Source: Ferruginibacter sp.
Lineage (GTDB): Bacteria > Bacteroidota > Bacteroidia > Chitinophagales > Chitinophagaceae
Length of the DNA: 64,000 nt
NCBI RefSeq assembly: GCF_028288465.1
Contig: NZ_JAQBNR010000019.1
Coordinates: 62,001 to 126,000 of the forward strand
Reading direction: 5' to 3'
Under the pieces are notes generated by a model, which had not been told where the DNA came from, did not search any database, and saw only the letters and a list, made by a program, of their open reading frames with translations. Position numbers and translations under genes: made by a program. Positions 38,593-49,911 of this stretch are shown here, in pieces (position 1 is the stretch's first letter; each line of letters opens with the position of its first letter).

Positions 38593-39636
38593 TTATTTTA
38601 AAGAGGCGATATCTATCACAAAACGATAGTGTACGTCGCCTTTTAACATTCTTTCGTAGGCCTCATTTATCGCAGATACTTTAATCACTTCCACATCGCT
38701 CACAATATTATGTTCGGCGCAGTAGTCCAGCATTTCCTGCGTTTCTTTAATACCACCAATCAGGGAGCCGGCAATAGAACGGCGTTTGCCAATAAGGTTA
38801 AAAGCGCCCACTACGGAAGGCTGCGGAGGTACGCCCACAACCACCATGGTGCCGTTTAAAGTAAGCAGGTTTAAATAATCGTTGTATTCGTGCGGTGCAG
38901 AAATGGTACTTAAAATAAAATCAAATTTGCCCTGCAGTTTTTTCATGGTGTCCGCATCTTTTGTTACCGCAAAATAATGGGCGCCCAAATTCAGCGCATC
39001 CTGTTCCTTTGATTTGGAAGTGCTCAGCACGGTGACATCGGCGCCAAAAGCAGCGGCAAACTTAACGGCCATGTGACCAAGTCCGCCCAGGCCAACTACG
39101 GCCACTTTGTGTCCTTTGCCAATCTTCCAGTGCTTTAAAGGTGAATAGGTGGTAATGCCCGCACACAACAAAGGCGCCACGCCTTCAATGGGCAAACTGT
39201 CAGCTACATGCAGCGTGTATTTTGCATCCACTACAATTTGCGTGGAATACCCGCCATAGGTAGGGTTGCCTTCTTTATCACGGCCATTGTAAGTGCCAAC
39301 CATCCCGTTGTCACAATATTGTTCTTCATGTGCCAGGCAGCTGGGGCACTCCCTGCAGGAGTCTACAAAGCAGCCCACGCCGGCCAGTTCACCGATTGTA
39401 AAGTCTTTTACGTCAGACCCGATTTTGGTAATGCGGCCTACTATTTCGTGGCCCGGTACCATCGGGTAAATAGAGCCGCCCCATTCGTTGCGTACCTGGT
39501 GAATATCGGAGTGACAAACGCCACAATATAAAATTTCAATTTGTACATCATTGGCGCCAACGTCTCTTCTTTCAAAATTAAATGGTGTTAATGGTGTGGT
39601 TGCACTTTGCGCTGCATAAGCGTTTACGGGTGTCAT
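38593..39636 (-). CDS. NAD(P)-dependent zinc alcohol dehydrogenase (YahK/CAD-like)
   Basis: CGVCHSDIHQVRNEWG, GHEIVGRI, CRECPSCLAHEEQYC, VAVVGLGGLGHMAVKFA; start trimmed from 39717 to MTPVNAYAA. Confidence 0.92.
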   Translation of the reverse strand: MTPVNAYAAQSATTPLTPFNFERRDVGANDVQIEILYCGVCHSDIHQVRNEWGGSIYPMVPGHEIVGRITKIGSDVKDFTIGELAGVGCFVDSCRECPSCLAHEEQYCDNGMVGTYNGRDKEGNPTYGGYSTQIVVDAKYTLHVADSLPIEGVAPLLCAGITTYSPLKHWKIGKGHKVAVVGLGGLGHMAVKFAAAFGADVTVLSTSKSKEQDALNLGAHYFAVTKDADTMKKLQGKFDFILSTISAPHEYNDYLNLLTLNGTMVVVGVPPQPSVVGAFNLIGKRRSIAGSLIGGIKETQEMLDYCAEHNIVSDVEVIKVSAINEAYERMLKGDVHYRFVIDIASLK

Positions 39637-39738
39637 ATGTTTTATTTTAGAATGATTACACACAGTTTTTGCAAACTGTTTGTTGGATAAAAATTTATAT
39701 AGCGGAACAAACCACAAAAACCGCTCCCATAAAAGAGG

Positions 39739-40293
39739 TCAGGCAGAAGGTGCCAGCAGGGAGAAAATAGCAGAGTCAAGAAAGCGGCCGTTGTAAAAAT
39801 AATTCTCTTTAAAATGGGCTTCCTGTACGAAGTTATTTTTCAGCAGTAAGTTTTTAGAAGCTTCATTGGCAGGATTGACATTGGCTTCCACAGAATGCAG
39901 GCCCATGGTGGTAAATCCATAATGTAATACGGATTTGATCGCTTCCTGCATGATGCCCTTTCGCTGTTGCTGCGGGTGCAGCAGGTAGCCGATTTCTGCC
40001 CGGTAATTGGGCGCATCAATCTTCCAAAAACCAATGGTGCCAATTAATACAGCATCTTCTTTTAAAGCAATGCCCCAGGTAATATTTTCATTATTTTTTA
40101 CGCCGTCAATTATTGTTTGAATCAGCTCCATGGCATCAGCTGCCGATTGGGCAAGTGGCCTGTCAATATAGGCCATAACCTTTTTATCAGAACGGAGTAC
40201 CAGTAAATCGTTCACATCTGCCGCTGTTATTTCTTTTAGCATCAGCCGTCCGGTATACAGCACCGGAAAAGGATTGAGTTGCAGTGAAAGCAT
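39739..40293 (-). CDS. GNAT-family N-acetyltransferase (RimJ/RimL-like)
   Basis: YTGRLMLKEITAADVNDL..., AEIGYLLHPQQQRKGIMQEAIKSVLHYGF, VEANVNPANEASKNLLLKNNF. Confidence 0.92.
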   Translation of the reverse strand: MLSLQLNPFPVLYTGRLMLKEITAADVNDLLVLRSDKKVMAYIDRPLAQSAADAMELIQTIIDGVKNNENITWGIALKEDAVLIGTIGFWKIDAPNYRAEIGYLLHPQQQRKGIMQEAIKSVLHYGFTTMGLHSVEANVNPANEASKNLLLKNNFVQEAHFKENYFYNGRFLDSAIFSLLAPSA

Positions 40294-40426
40294 AATTTGT
40301 ATTTAAAAAATAATGGTCCGGGCAATGACAGCTTTGTGGAAAATCGTTGTGTCACTCACTTGTACTTTTACAGCTTTGTGCATCGCCATCAATTCGCAGG
40401 GTGTTGGTTTTTGGAGTGTTCACTTT

Positions 40427-40489
40427 GCGGTCTGACCTTCGGTACCGACCGCAAATTTTTACCACGGTCGGCACCAAAGGTCAGACCGT
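40427..40489. repeat. 26-nt-arm imperfect inverted repeat
   Basis: GCGGTCTGACCTTCGGTACCGACCGC (40427-40452) versus ACGGTCGGCACCAAAGGTCAGACCGT (40464-40489); 22/26 complementary, 11-nt loop. Confidence 0.85.
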
Positions 40490-40584
40490 GGTAAAGAATT
40501 ATACAAGTTAATTGCCTGCTCTAAAGCATTGAAGCAACTATAAAGCAACTGATAATATCCTAAAAGCAATATTGTTTTGCCCAA

Positions 40585-42027
40585 TTAAAATTCCGCACTT
40601 TTAGGATACCTTGGGAAAGGAATTACATCCCTGATATTACCCATACCGGTTACAAACTGCACCAGGCGTTCAAACCCGAGCCCGAAGCCCGCATGCGGGC
40701 AACTGCCGAAGCGGCGGGTATCCAAATACCAGTTCAGTTCTTCGGCAGGAATATGCATTTCAGCCATACGGGCCGTTAATTTATCCAGCCGTTCTTCTCT
40801 TTGTGAACCACCCACAATTTCGCCGATACCGGGCGCCAGGATATCCATGGCAGCCACCGTTTTGCCATCCTCATTCAAACGCATGTAAAACGATTTGATG
40901 TCTTTTGGATAGTTGGTGAGTATCACCGGTTTCTTAAAATGTTTCTCTACCAGGTAACGTTCATGTTCGCTTTGCAAATCAACACCCCAGCCTTCGATTA
41001 AATATTGAAACTTTTTTTTCTTGTTGTGGTTGCTCTCTTTTAAAATTTCAATCGCTTCGGTATAAGTCAGCCTTTCAAAATCGTTGTTTACAACAAAATT
41101 CAGTTTGTCCAGTAAACCCATTTCACTTCTGTCCTGCTGCGGTTTTTGTTTTTCCTCCTCTTCCAGCCGTTGCGCTAAAAATTCAAGGTCTTCTTTGTTT
41201 TGCTCCATGGCGTACTTAATCACGTAACGGATAAAAGCTTCCGCCAGGTTCATATTATCTTCCAGGTCGTTAAAGGCAACTTCGGGCTCAATCATCCAAA
41301 ACTCAGCCAGGTGGCGGGTTGTATTGCTGTTTTCTGCCCTGAATGTAGGGCCGAAAGTATATACATCACTAAAAGCCATCGCAGCAAGTTCACCTTCCAG
41401 TTGTCCGCTAACGGTCAGGTTGGTGCTGCGGCCAAAAAAATCATCTTTAAAATTTACACTGCCATCTTCATTTTTTGGTGCGCTGCCATCTACAGGCAAT
41501 GTAGTTACGCGGAACATTTCGCCGGCGCCTTCTGCATCGCTTGCGGTTATGATGGGCGTATGCAGGTAAACAAATCCTTTATCATTAAAAAACTGGTGAA
41601 TGGCAAATGCCAGCGAATGCCGGATGCGGAAAATGGCGCCAAAAGTGTTGGTGCGAAAGCGCATGTGGGCAATCTCTCTTAAAAATTCAAGGCTGTGTTT
41701 TTTAGGCTGCAAAGGAAATTTTTCCGCATCGCTATCGCCTAATATTTCTATGGTAGCTGCCTTCAATTCTACTTTTTGTCCTTTACCTAAAGATGCAATT
41801 ACCTGGCCGGTAACTTTAATGCAGGCGCCTGTTGTCAGGCGTTTTAACGTGCTGTCTTCAAACTCGCCCAATGAAGCAACTACCTGTAAATTATTATTGG
41901 TACTGCCATCGTTAAGGGCAATAAACTGGTTGTTTCTGAACGTGCGAACCCATCCCATTACGGTTGCTTCAAAGCCGGTGTTTTCTTCTGCCAGCAATGC
42001 TTTTATCTTTATTCTTTTGTTGAACAT
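40585..42027 (-). CDS. asnS: asparagine--tRNA ligase
   Basis: Class II aaRS with N-terminal OB fold ([21 protein letters not shown]), [39 protein letters not shown]. Confidence 0.95.
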   Translation of the reverse strand: MFNKRIKIKALLAEENTGFEATVMGWVRTFRNNQFIALNDGSTNNNLQVVASLGEFEDSTLKRLTTGACIKVTGQVIASLGKGQKVELKAATIEILGDSDAEKFPLQPKKHSLEFLREIAHMRFRTNTFGAIFRIRHSLAFAIHQFFNDKGFVYLHTPIITASDAEGAGEMFRVTTLPVDGSAPKNEDGSVNFKDDFFGRSTNLTVSGQLEGELAAMAFSDVYTFGPTFRAENSNTTRHLAEFWMIEPEVAFNDLEDNMNLAEAFIRYVIKYAMEQNKEDLEFLAQRLEEEEKQKPQQDRSEMGLLDKLNFVVNNDFERLTYTEAIEILKESNHNKKKKFQYLIEGWGVDLQSEHERYLVEKHFKKPVILTNYPKDIKSFYMRLNEDGKTVAAMDILAPGIGEIVGGSQREERLDKLTARMAEMHIPAEELNWYLDTRRFGSCPHAGFGLGFERLVQFVTGMGNIRDVIPFPRYPKSAEF

Positions 42028-42172
42028 AACGTTTAAATTGGCTGCAAATATAACGGGGATTTTGATGGATTAAAAGGATTGCATGGTATTAATGCTGTTA
42101 TGCTAAATGAGATTGTTGCTGCAGAAATTGTATTTACTAAAAACTCTTTTCAATACGCATTAACTTTGGCGG

Positions 42173-43156
42173 ATGAAAATTGCTTTCTTTTCTTCCAAAA
42201 TGTACGACCGCGAATTTTTTGACCGCTATAATACAAAACACGAAATAATTTATTTTGAAGCGCCTTTAAATGAACAAACCGTAAACCTTGCCTGGGATTG
42301 CAACGCAGTTTGCGCCTTTGTAAACGATAAATTATCGGCCGATGTAATTGCAGCATTAAAAAGCAATGGCATTCAATTGATAGCTTTACGCAGTGCCGGG
42401 TTTAACAATACAGATATTGCTGCGGCCAGAGCAAACGGCATCCCGGTAGTACGGGTGCCGGCCTATTCTCCGCATGCAGTGGCGGAACATGCGCTGGCGC
42501 TGATTTTAACGCTCAACCGCAAAACCCATAAAGCCTATAACCGGGTAAGGGAAGGCAACTTTTCTCTGGAAAGAATGATGGGTTTTGATCTCTATGGTAA
42601 AACTGTCGGTGTGATCGGTACCGGTAAAATTGGCCAGTTGTTTTGTACTATTATGCTGGGCATTGGTTGTAAAGTGCTGGCTTTTGATGTGATAGCTAAT
42701 AAAGAAATGCAGGCGGCAGGAGTTGACTACCTTCCATTGATCGACATTTTTCAACAGGCGGATATCGTTTCGCTGCATTGCCCGCTGACAGAACAAACCC
42801 GCCATATTATAGATGCAACCAGCATTGCCATGATGAAGCAGGGTGTAATGCTCATCAATACAAGCAGGGGCGGGCTGGTAGATACACCGGCTGCGATTGA
42901 AGGACTTAAATCCGGCCGCATCGGATATCTCGGGCTGGATGTGTATGAGCAGGAAGAAAAATTGTTTTTTAACGACTTATCAGAAAATATCATTGATGAT
43001 GATGACATCATGCGCCTGCTAAGCTTTCCCAATGTGTTGATCACTTCTCACCAGGGCTTTTTTACGCAGGAAGCATTAGCGGAAATCGCCAAAACAACAC
43101 TCGCCAATATAGATGAATTTGAGGCCGGAACAAAGCTTACCAATAGGGTCGCATAA
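42173..43156 (+). CDS. ldhA: 2-hydroxyacid dehydrogenase (D-lactate dehydrogenase-like)
   Basis: KTVGVIGTGKIGQLFCTIMLGIGCKVLAFD; LINTSRGGLVDTPAAIEGLKSGRIGYLGLDVYEQEE. Confidence 0.88.
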   Translation: MKIAFFSSKMYDREFFDRYNTKHEIIYFEAPLNEQTVNLAWDCNAVCAFVNDKLSADVIAALKSNGIQLIALRSAGFNNTDIAAARANGIPVVRVPAYSPHAVAEHALALILTLNRKTHKAYNRVREGNFSLERMMGFDLYGKTVGVIGTGKIGQLFCTIMLGIGCKVLAFDVIANKEMQAAGVDYLPLIDIFQQADIVSLHCPLTEQTRHIIDATSIAMMKQGVMLINTSRGGLVDTPAAIEGLKSGRIGYLGLDVYEQEEKLFFNDLSENIIDDDDIMRLLSFPNVLITSHQGFFTQEALAEIAKTTLANIDEFEAGTKLTNRVA

Positions 43157-43477
43157 TAAAAAGCCTGGCTAAAACCAGTCATGTCAGCCAGAGGGGTAAT
43201 GACTTTGTCCAACGTGCAAATTGTTGCAATACTGCTCGGTTACAGGGCACATTTTATCTTTGTTACCATTTGAGTTACCCCCTCATTAACAAAAATTTTT
43301 TTAGTATTTAGCAAAAACGGCGTAATATTGTGCAGGAATATTGCTGATAAGGTCTTCCATATAACTACTGCATCAGACAGTCACATTCCATCAAACAAAA
43401 AATTCTCACCCGAACAATTGGGATTATTTCAAGACTTTAAGACCGGATTTTTTTGAAAAAACTTTTTTCATTTCTTT

Positions 43478-45154
43478 ATGTATGACACTTTACAACTGAA
43501 CGATATGCTCGTTCCTGAGTTGCATGATATTGCAGAGCAGCTCACTATCTCCAATTATAAAAAACTAGAAAAGCAGGATCTGATAGATAAGATACTTGCC
43601 AGGCAAACTACCATGAATACACCAGCAAAAAACGAAGGCGAGGAAAAACCCAAGCGTAAACGCACCATCAAAGCCGCAGCTACAGCCGCTCCCGTAGCAG
43701 CTGCTTCTCCCGTAACAGAAAAAACGGTAGCAGAACCTACTCCGGCAGAACCTAAAACAGCAGAACCCAAGGCCGCAGAACACAAGCAACATAAAAGAAC
43801 AGAACATACTGCAGAAAGAAAAAAACAACCGGTTATAAAAGACGAACTCGAAGAAGATCTTCAGCCAATAACAGACGAGCAAAGTACAATACCTGCAGCC
43901 ATCGCATCGCTATTGCATGAAGAAGATGATGTACAACAACAGCAGCCTGAACTGCAAATGACAGAAGGTGGACAGCAAAATGTGTACCCCAGCAAACAAT
44001 ACCAGCAACGCAGGGACCAGCAGGTTTTTAATATTGAATTTGACGGTATCATATTAGGGGAAGGTGTATTGGAAATGATGCCTGACGGTTATGGCTTTTT
44101 AAGAAGCAGTGATTACAATTATCTTTCTTCACCGGATGATATTTACGTATCTCCTTCCCAGATAAAATTATTTGGCTTAAAAACCGGCGATACTGTTTAC
44201 GGATCTGTTCGTCCGCCAAAAGAAGGTGAGAAATATTTTGCTTTGCTAAAGGTAGAAACCATCAATGGCAAAAGCCCTGAAGAAGTAAGAGACAGGGTTC
44301 CTTTTGACTATCTTACTCCCTTATTTCCGTTTGAAAAACTAAACCTTACTACCACTTCCAATAATTACAGTACCAGGATAATGGACTTGTTTACGCCAAT
44401 AGGTAAAGGCCAGCGTGGATTGATTGTTGCCCAGCCAAAAACGGGTAAAACAATGTTGCTGAAAGAATTGGCCAATGCAATTGCAGAAAATCATCCGGAA
44501 TGTTACCTGATGATTGTACTGGTAGATGAAAGACCGGAAGAGGTAACAGATATGGAACGCAGTGTAAAGGCTGAAGTTATTGCCAGCACATTTGATGAAC
44601 CTGCAGAAAAGCACGTAAAAGTTTCAACCATCGCTTTGCAAAAAGCAAAAAGACTGGTTGAATGTGGTCATGATGTGGTGATTTTATTGGATAGTATTAC
44701 CCGTTTGGCACGTGCGCACAATACCGTTGCTCCGTCAAGTGGAAAGGTATTGAGTGGCGGCGTGGAAGCGAATGCCATGCAAAAACCAAAACAATTTTTT
44801 GGTGCTGCACGTAAAATAGAATTTGGTGGCTCATTAACCATTATCGCCACTGCACTGGTTGATACCGGAAGCAAAATGGATGAGGTTATTTTTGAAGAAT
44901 TTAAGGGAACCGGTAACATGGAATTGCAGTTGGACAGAAGACTGTCTAACCGCCGCATTTATCCTGCAATTGATATTGTTTCGTCTTCAACAAGGCGTGA
45001 TGATCTGTTGCTTGATAAGGAAACATTCCAGCGCATGTGGGTATTACGTAAACACATGGCCGATATGAATCCGGAAGAAGCATTGAATACCCTGCTTAAA
45101 AACATGAAAGGAACAAAAGACAACGTAGAATTTTTAACTTCTATGAACGGATAA
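43478..45154 (+). CDS. rho: transcription termination factor Rho with long low-complexity insertion
   Basis: Rho_N, RNA-binding [65 protein letters not shown]. Confidence 0.97.
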   Translation: MYDTLQLNDMLVPELHDIAEQLTISNYKKLEKQDLIDKILARQTTMNTPAKNEGEEKPKRKRTIKAAATAAPVAAASPVTEKTVAEPTPAEPKTAEPKAAEHKQHKRTEHTAERKKQPVIKDELEEDLQPITDEQSTIPAAIASLLHEEDDVQQQQPELQMTEGGQQNVYPSKQYQQRRDQQVFNIEFDGIILGEGVLEMMPDGYGFLRSSDYNYLSSPDDIYVSPSQIKLFGLKTGDTVYGSVRPPKEGEKYFALLKVETINGKSPEEVRDRVPFDYLTPLFPFEKLNLTTTSNNYSTRIMDLFTPIGKGQRGLIVAQPKTGKTMLLKELANAIAENHPECYLMIVLVDERPEEVTDMERSVKAEVIASTFDEPAEKHVKVSTIALQKAKRLVECGHDVVILLDSITRLARAHNTVAPSSGKVLSGGVEANAMQKPKQFFGAARKIEFGGSLTIIATALVDTGSKMDEVIFEEFKGTGNMELQLDRRLSNRRIYPAIDIVSSSTRRDDLLLDKETFQRMWVLRKHMADMNPEEALNTLLKNMKGTKDNVEFLTSMNG

Positions 45155-45185
45155 AAATTTACGCTTTTAAATTAATACATTACTG

Positions 45186-45210
45186 GCCGCTGATTATTCA
45201 GCGGCTTTTT
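45186..45210 (+). terminator. Rho-independent terminator after rho
   Basis: GCCGCTGA-ttat-TCAGCGGC followed by TTTTT. Confidence 0.85.
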
Positions 45211-45799
45211 CTTTAACAAAAAACATAATGATGGCGGCCAACAGCATGGCGGCTCCGCCCGTTAAAATCGTGAGGTTGGTTTGGCCGGAAAAATAATGAC
45301 GGGTTAAAAAACCGAGTAAGAAGGCGGCGGTTATCTGTGGTATTACAATAGAAAAATTAAATACAGCAAAATAAGTGGTCATTTTATTTTCAGGTGCTAT
45401 ATCACTGACGATGCTGTAAGGTATATTGCTGATGCTGCTCCAGCCAATGCCAATAAAAGCAAACGATATCAGTAAGAGGTATTGATTTTTAATGCAGTAA
45501 ATCAGCAGCAGGCCAATGCTCCCGATAAGCAATGCGACGGCGTGCAGCTTATATTTACTATACCGTTTAGTTAACTCGGGAATAGTAAAAGCCAATATCG
45601 CAGCCAGCGTACTGTAGAAGGCAAAACAGATACCTACCCAGGTAGTTCCATTTTCAAAGGCCCAGCTTTCGGCATCTGTACTATTAAAAATGTATTTGGT
45701 AATAACCGGTGTGGCATAGATCCAAAGCGAAAATAACGCCAGCCAGGTGAAAAATTGTACAATAAATAAGGGAAGCAGATGTTTAATAATTCTAAGCAT
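45194..45799 (-). pseudogene. MFS (SLC45-like) transporter, C-terminal half only
   Basis: About six TM helices (FTWLALFSLWIYATPVITKYIF..., SISNIPYSIVSDIAPENKMTTYFAVFNF); N-terminal half absent and selU starts immediately upstream. Track ORF extends to 45892. Confidence 0.65.
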
Positions 45800-45884
45800 C
45801 AATAAATGTACTTTGTTTTTCAAGGAAATTTTCTGATGGCTTTTTTCTTTATGTATCTTGTGTAGCAGCTTTTCTCTTACAACA

Positions 45885-46964
45885 ATGGCCATACAAAAAA
45901 TTTTAATCGATCAGTTTTTAATGCTCGCTTCGCAGTACCCGGTATTGGATGTACGCAGTCCGGGCGAATATGCGCATGCACATATTCCCGGTGCCTATAG
46001 CCTGCCATTGTTTACCGATGAAGAAAGAAAAGTAGTGGGTACAGCTTATAAACAGCAAAGCAGAAAAAAAGCCATCAAAATCGGGCTGGATTACTTTGGC
46101 GTAAAAATGAGGCCCATGGTGGAAGAGGTGGAGAGGTTGGTTCTTCAATTAAATGACAAAAGCAGACAAGAAAATGACCCTGTTGTATTGGTACATTGCT
46201 GGCGTGGCGGGATGAGGAGTGCGGGTGTAGCCTGGCTGCTTGATCTGTATGGATTTAAAGTATACACCTTAACGGGGGGTTATAAAATGTACCGGCAATG
46301 GGCAAGAGCCCGGTTCGATGAGCAATACCAGCTAACGGTACTTGGCGGGTATACCGGCTCGGGCAAAACATCATTATTGCACGAGTTACAGCACAATGGG
46401 TATAAAATAATCAACCTGGAAGCATTGGCAAATCACAAGGGTTCCAGCTTTGGTGCGTTGGGCGAAAAGCCGCAGCCTTCGCAGGAGATGTTTGAAAACT
46501 TACTTGCGGATGCCCTTTATACAATGAGAAGGGTTGCAGGTAATGCCGGGGAGATTTTTATTGAAGATGAAAGCCAGCGTATAGGATCCATGAATATTCC
46601 GGATAGTTTTTGGAAACAGATGCGCAGCAGTCGGGTGATATTCCTGGATATTCCTTTTGAAGAAAGGCTTACTTACCTTACTGAAGAATATGGCAAATTC
46701 GACAAGGCTGCTATGGTAAATGCAGTCATTAGAATTCAAAAAAGATTGGGCGGTCTTGAAACAAAACAGGCCGTAAACTACCTGCTCGAAAATAATCACC
46801 GGGAATGTTTTCGTATTTTGCTGAAGTATTATGACAAGTACTATGAAAAAGGGTTGGCGGCAAGGGCTACCGATCCTGCTTTGGTTAAAAAAATCAATTG
46901 TTCAACCGTAGATATAAAAACCAATATCCAAAACCTACTGCATGAAAAAATTACTGTTCAATAA
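45885..46964 (+). CDS. selU: tRNA 2-selenouridine synthase
   Basis: Rhodanese domain DVRSPGEYAHAHIPGAYSLPLFTDEERKVVGTAYKQQ, VLVHCWRGGMRSAGVAWLL, P-loop GGYTGSGKTSLL. Confidence 0.95.
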   Translation: MAIQKILIDQFLMLASQYPVLDVRSPGEYAHAHIPGAYSLPLFTDEERKVVGTAYKQQSRKKAIKIGLDYFGVKMRPMVEEVERLVLQLNDKSRQENDPVVLVHCWRGGMRSAGVAWLLDLYGFKVYTLTGGYKMYRQWARARFDEQYQLTVLGGYTGSGKTSLLHELQHNGYKIINLEALANHKGSSFGALGEKPQPSQEMFENLLADALYTMRRVAGNAGEIFIEDESQRIGSMNIPDSFWKQMRSSRVIFLDIPFEERLTYLTEEYGKFDKAAMVNAVIRIQKRLGGLETKQAVNYLLENNHRECFRILLKYYDKYYEKGLAARATDPALVKKINCSTVDIKTNIQNLLHEKITVQ

Positions 46965-48420
46965 GTTTTTTTTACTTTTTTTATTATTACCTGCCAGCCT
47001 GCTGGCGCAGGATCGTGATATTACGGGACTTTGGAAAGGCGAAATGTATGTTGATTCAACCAAACAATACCTGCCCTTTGAATTATCCATCAGCGAAGTG
47101 AAAAACAAATTGATTGGTTATTCGCATATCACTTTTGAAGAAAATGGAAAAAAGGAAACCGGGTTAAGGGATGTTACTATTCAGCGAAAAGGAGATGAGA
47201 TTATTATTGAAGATGTAAGCCTCATAGACAACTCATTTAGTTTTACTCCCCCCAAAAATATTAAAAAGACCATGATAGTTACCCTTACTATTGAGGATAC
47301 TGCCATGATAATGAAAGGCAGCTGGAGTACCAACCGTACCAAACGCTTTTTATCAGCAACGGGTACCGTTATAATGCAACGCAAAAACGATTTTAAAGAA
47401 ACGGTACTATATAAAAAACTGGCAGATTTAAAGCTGGAAGATAAACTGGTTTTTAAAGAACCAGAGAAAAAACCTGCGCCACAGGTGGTAGCATTGCAAG
47501 CGCCTAAAACAAACATCAGCGTAGCGCCACCAACGGCGGTTGATCCCGATGTTAAACAAAAGCCAGTAAGTGAACCTGTTGAAAAAAAGCCTGTTGTTGC
47601 TGAGCACGTAACCACTGTTGCCGCTATACCAAAACCAGTTGAAACAAAGCCAGCTGCACCCGTTCCAACTCCGCCAGCTCCGGTAGTTGCAGTAGTAAAT
47701 AAACCTGTTGAAACAAAGCCCGCAACAACTGTAACTCCACCGCCTGCTCCTGTTGTAACGGCGGTAAATAAACCTGTTGAGATAAAGAAAACTCCGCCGC
47801 CTGTAAGTGCACCATCACCGGTAGCAGTAAGTAGACCTGCTGAAGTTAAAAAAACACCGACCGTGGTGACCAAACCTGTACCGCCACCTGCTGTTATCGC
47901 TGCTAAGCCGGCAGAAGTTAAGAAGGCACCTCCTGTTGTAAGTAAGCCGGCAGCGGTTGCAGCGCCGCCCGTTGCGATTGAAAAGCCAAAGACAGTTGCA
48001 GTTCCTGTAGTGGAAAAGAAGCCTGAACCAACTGCACCCAGTGTTGTAAAAGGTGCCGCAGACGTGGATAAAAGATCGATCGCTACTTCGCAGGCAGTCT
48101 ATTTTCAAAGCGATAGCCTGGTACTCACCCTGTATGATAATGGTTATGTAGATGGAGATACTGTAAGTGTTGTAATGAATGGCGATGTTATTTTTTCCAA
48201 ACAGGGTTTGAGCACGAAAGCAGTAAGCAAAACCATTTATATTACAAAGGAAACACCGGATTCAATTAAACTGGTGATGTATGCAGAAAACCTCGGCAGC
48301 ATACCACCCAATACCGGTTTGCTGGTAGTGCATGACGGCGATGCGGTATATGATGTTCGTTTTAGTGCGGATTTAAAATCCAATGCACAAATCATCCTGC
48401 AAAGGAAAAAGCGGGAATAA
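46942..48420 (+). CDS. secreted protein with proline/alanine/lysine-rich central repeat linker
   Basis: Signal peptide, N-terminal beta-rich domain (DITGLWKGEMYVDSTKQYLPFELSI), repeats of KPVETKPA..PPAPVV..VN, conserved-looking C-terminal domain; overlaps selU end. Confidence 0.75.
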   Translation: MKKLLFNKFFLLFLLLPASLLAQDRDITGLWKGEMYVDSTKQYLPFELSISEVKNKLIGYSHITFEENGKKETGLRDVTIQRKGDEIIIEDVSLIDNSFSFTPPKNIKKTMIVTLTIEDTAMIMKGSWSTNRTKRFLSATGTVIMQRKNDFKETVLYKKLADLKLEDKLVFKEPEKKPAPQVVALQAPKTNISVAPPTAVDPDVKQKPVSEPVEKKPVVAEHVTTVAAIPKPVETKPAAPVPTPPAPVVAVVNKPVETKPATTVTPPPAPVVTAVNKPVEIKKTPPPVSAPSPVAVSRPAEVKKTPTVVTKPVPPPAVIAAKPAEVKKAPPVVSKPAAVAAPPVAIEKPKTVAVPVVEKKPEPTAPSVVKGAADVDKRSIATSQAVYFQSDSLVLTLYDNGYVDGDTVSVVMNGDVIFSKQGLSTKAVSKTIYITKETPDSIKLVMYAENLGSIPPNTGLLVVHDGDAVYDVRFSADLKSNAQIILQRKKRE

Positions 48421-48433
48421 ATTTTTTAATAAG

Positions 48434-49537
48434 ATGAATAATGACGATTTGATGAATGATGATGGAACAATAATTTCATTGGATAATATACCGGTTCCGG
48501 TTTTTAAGCTTACGCAATATTCTCATGGTGCCGGCTGTGGATGTAAAATTTCACCAAAAGTATTGGATGAAATTCTGACCAGTAATATAGCCCGCCCAGA
48601 TAATGATAAACTCATTGTAGGCAACCACAGTAAAGATGATGCTGCGGTGTATGATTTGGGTAACGGTACCGCACTTATCAGCACCACAGATTTTTTTATG
48701 CCTATTGTGGATGACCCGTATGAGTTTGGCCGCATCGCTTCAGCCAACGCAATCAGTGATGTGTATGCCATGGGCGGAAAACCCATTTTAGCAATTGCAA
48801 TACTGGGCTGGCCCATTAATGTGTTGCCACCCACGGTTGCACAAAAAGTAATTGAAGGCAGCAGAAGCATTTGCCTGGAAGCCGGAATACCATTGGCTGG
48901 CGGCCATAGCATTGACAGCCCGGAACCCATTTTTGGACTGGCTGTAAACGGCCTGGTGTCAGTGCCAAACATCAAACAAAATAACCTGGCACAAGAAGGG
49001 GATCTGTTGTTTTTAACCAAACCACTGGGTGTTGGAATATTAACTACGGCAGAAAAAAAAGGGTTACTGAAAGAAGAACATAAAGGCATGGCTGCAAAAC
49101 AAATGATGCAGTTGAACAAAGTGGGCGAAGCATTGGGAGCTATTAAAGGCGTTCATGCAATGACCGATATTACAGGCTTTGGTTTATTGGGCCACCTGGT
49201 TGAAATGGCAGAAGGCAGCGGTGTATCTGCTGTTATTCAATTCGACAACATACCCTTGATTACTCCTGAAATTAAAGACTATCTTGATCAAAATTGTGTA
49301 CCAGGCGGTACGCATAGAAACTGGGATAGTTACGGAGAAAAGATCGGCACCCTTACAACATATCAAAAAACAATTCTTGCAGATCCGCAAACAAGCGGCG
49401 GTTTGCTGCTTGCAGTAAGTGTAGCTGCAGCGGACGAAGTAAAAAATATCTTCGAACAACACGGACTTGAAAAATTCAAGACACCCGTAGGTAATATGAT
49501 CGCTTTACAAACAAATACCGTGTTAGTAAAATCTTAA
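48434..49537 (+). CDS. selD: selenide, water dikinase
   Basis: [60 protein letters not shown]; start trimmed from 48383. Confidence 0.95.
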   Translation: MNNDDLMNDDGTIISLDNIPVPVFKLTQYSHGAGCGCKISPKVLDEILTSNIARPDNDKLIVGNHSKDDAAVYDLGNGTALISTTDFFMPIVDDPYEFGRIASANAISDVYAMGGKPILAIAILGWPINVLPPTVAQKVIEGSRSICLEAGIPLAGGHSIDSPEPIFGLAVNGLVSVPNIKQNNLAQEGDLLFLTKPLGVGILTTAEKKGLLKEEHKGMAAKQMMQLNKVGEALGAIKGVHAMTDITGFGLLGHLVEMAEGSGVSAVIQFDNIPLITPEIKDYLDQNCVPGGTHRNWDSYGEKIGTLTTYQKTILADPQTSGGLLLAVSVAAADEVKNIFEQHGLEKFKTPVGNMIALQTNTVLVKS

Positions 49538-49764
49538 GCCAGCGCATCAATTTTAATGGATAGCATTCTGTCTTTTTCTGTAATGGTATCTCCCGCATCG
49601 TGCGTACTTAACCAGATTTCTACCTTGTTGTACACATTGGTCCATAGCGGATGATGGTCCAATTTTTCTGCCGCTAATGCCACCCTTGTCATGAATCCAA
49701 AAGCTTCAGAAAAATTTTTGAATTCGAATTTTTTATAGAGCGTATCGTTTTTTTCTTCCCACAT
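49534..49764 (-). CDS. 4a-hydroxytetrahydrobiopterin dehydratase (PCD)
   Basis: [52 protein letters not shown]; start trimmed from 49890. Confidence 0.92.
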   Translation of the reverse strand: MWEEKNDTLYKKFEFKNFSEAFGFMTRVALAAEKLDHHPLWTNVYNKVEIWLSTHDAGDTITEKDRMLSIKIDALA

Positions 49765-49911
49765 AGTGTTTAATTGAAAATAATTGAATGGATGATTGAT
49801 ACTATTTCCGGTTTGAAAGCTATTTATGGCTTTAACAGAAAACATGATAACAGTGTATCTAATCTGGTGCCAGTATTTAAAGAAGGCCAATAATTCAACC
49901 GGCAGTAGTTA

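Noticed and set aside
41600-42073. 157-aa plus-strand ORF opposite asnS
   Set aside because: Antisense to a housekeeping gene with complete family signatures.
43255-43262. TATCTTTG as a rho promoter with a roughly 210-nt regulatory leader
   Set aside because: No -33 element at suitable spacing and no convincing leader structure seen by eye.
47181-47873. 230-aa minus-strand ORF rich in G/T/A
   Set aside because: Mirror of the proline-rich repeat region of the plus-strand gene; composition artefact.
47600-47970. Repetitive DNA considered as a tandem-repeat/CRISPR-like array
   Set aside because: Repeats are coding (KPVE.KP..PP.PVV) with irregular unit lengths and no spacer structure.
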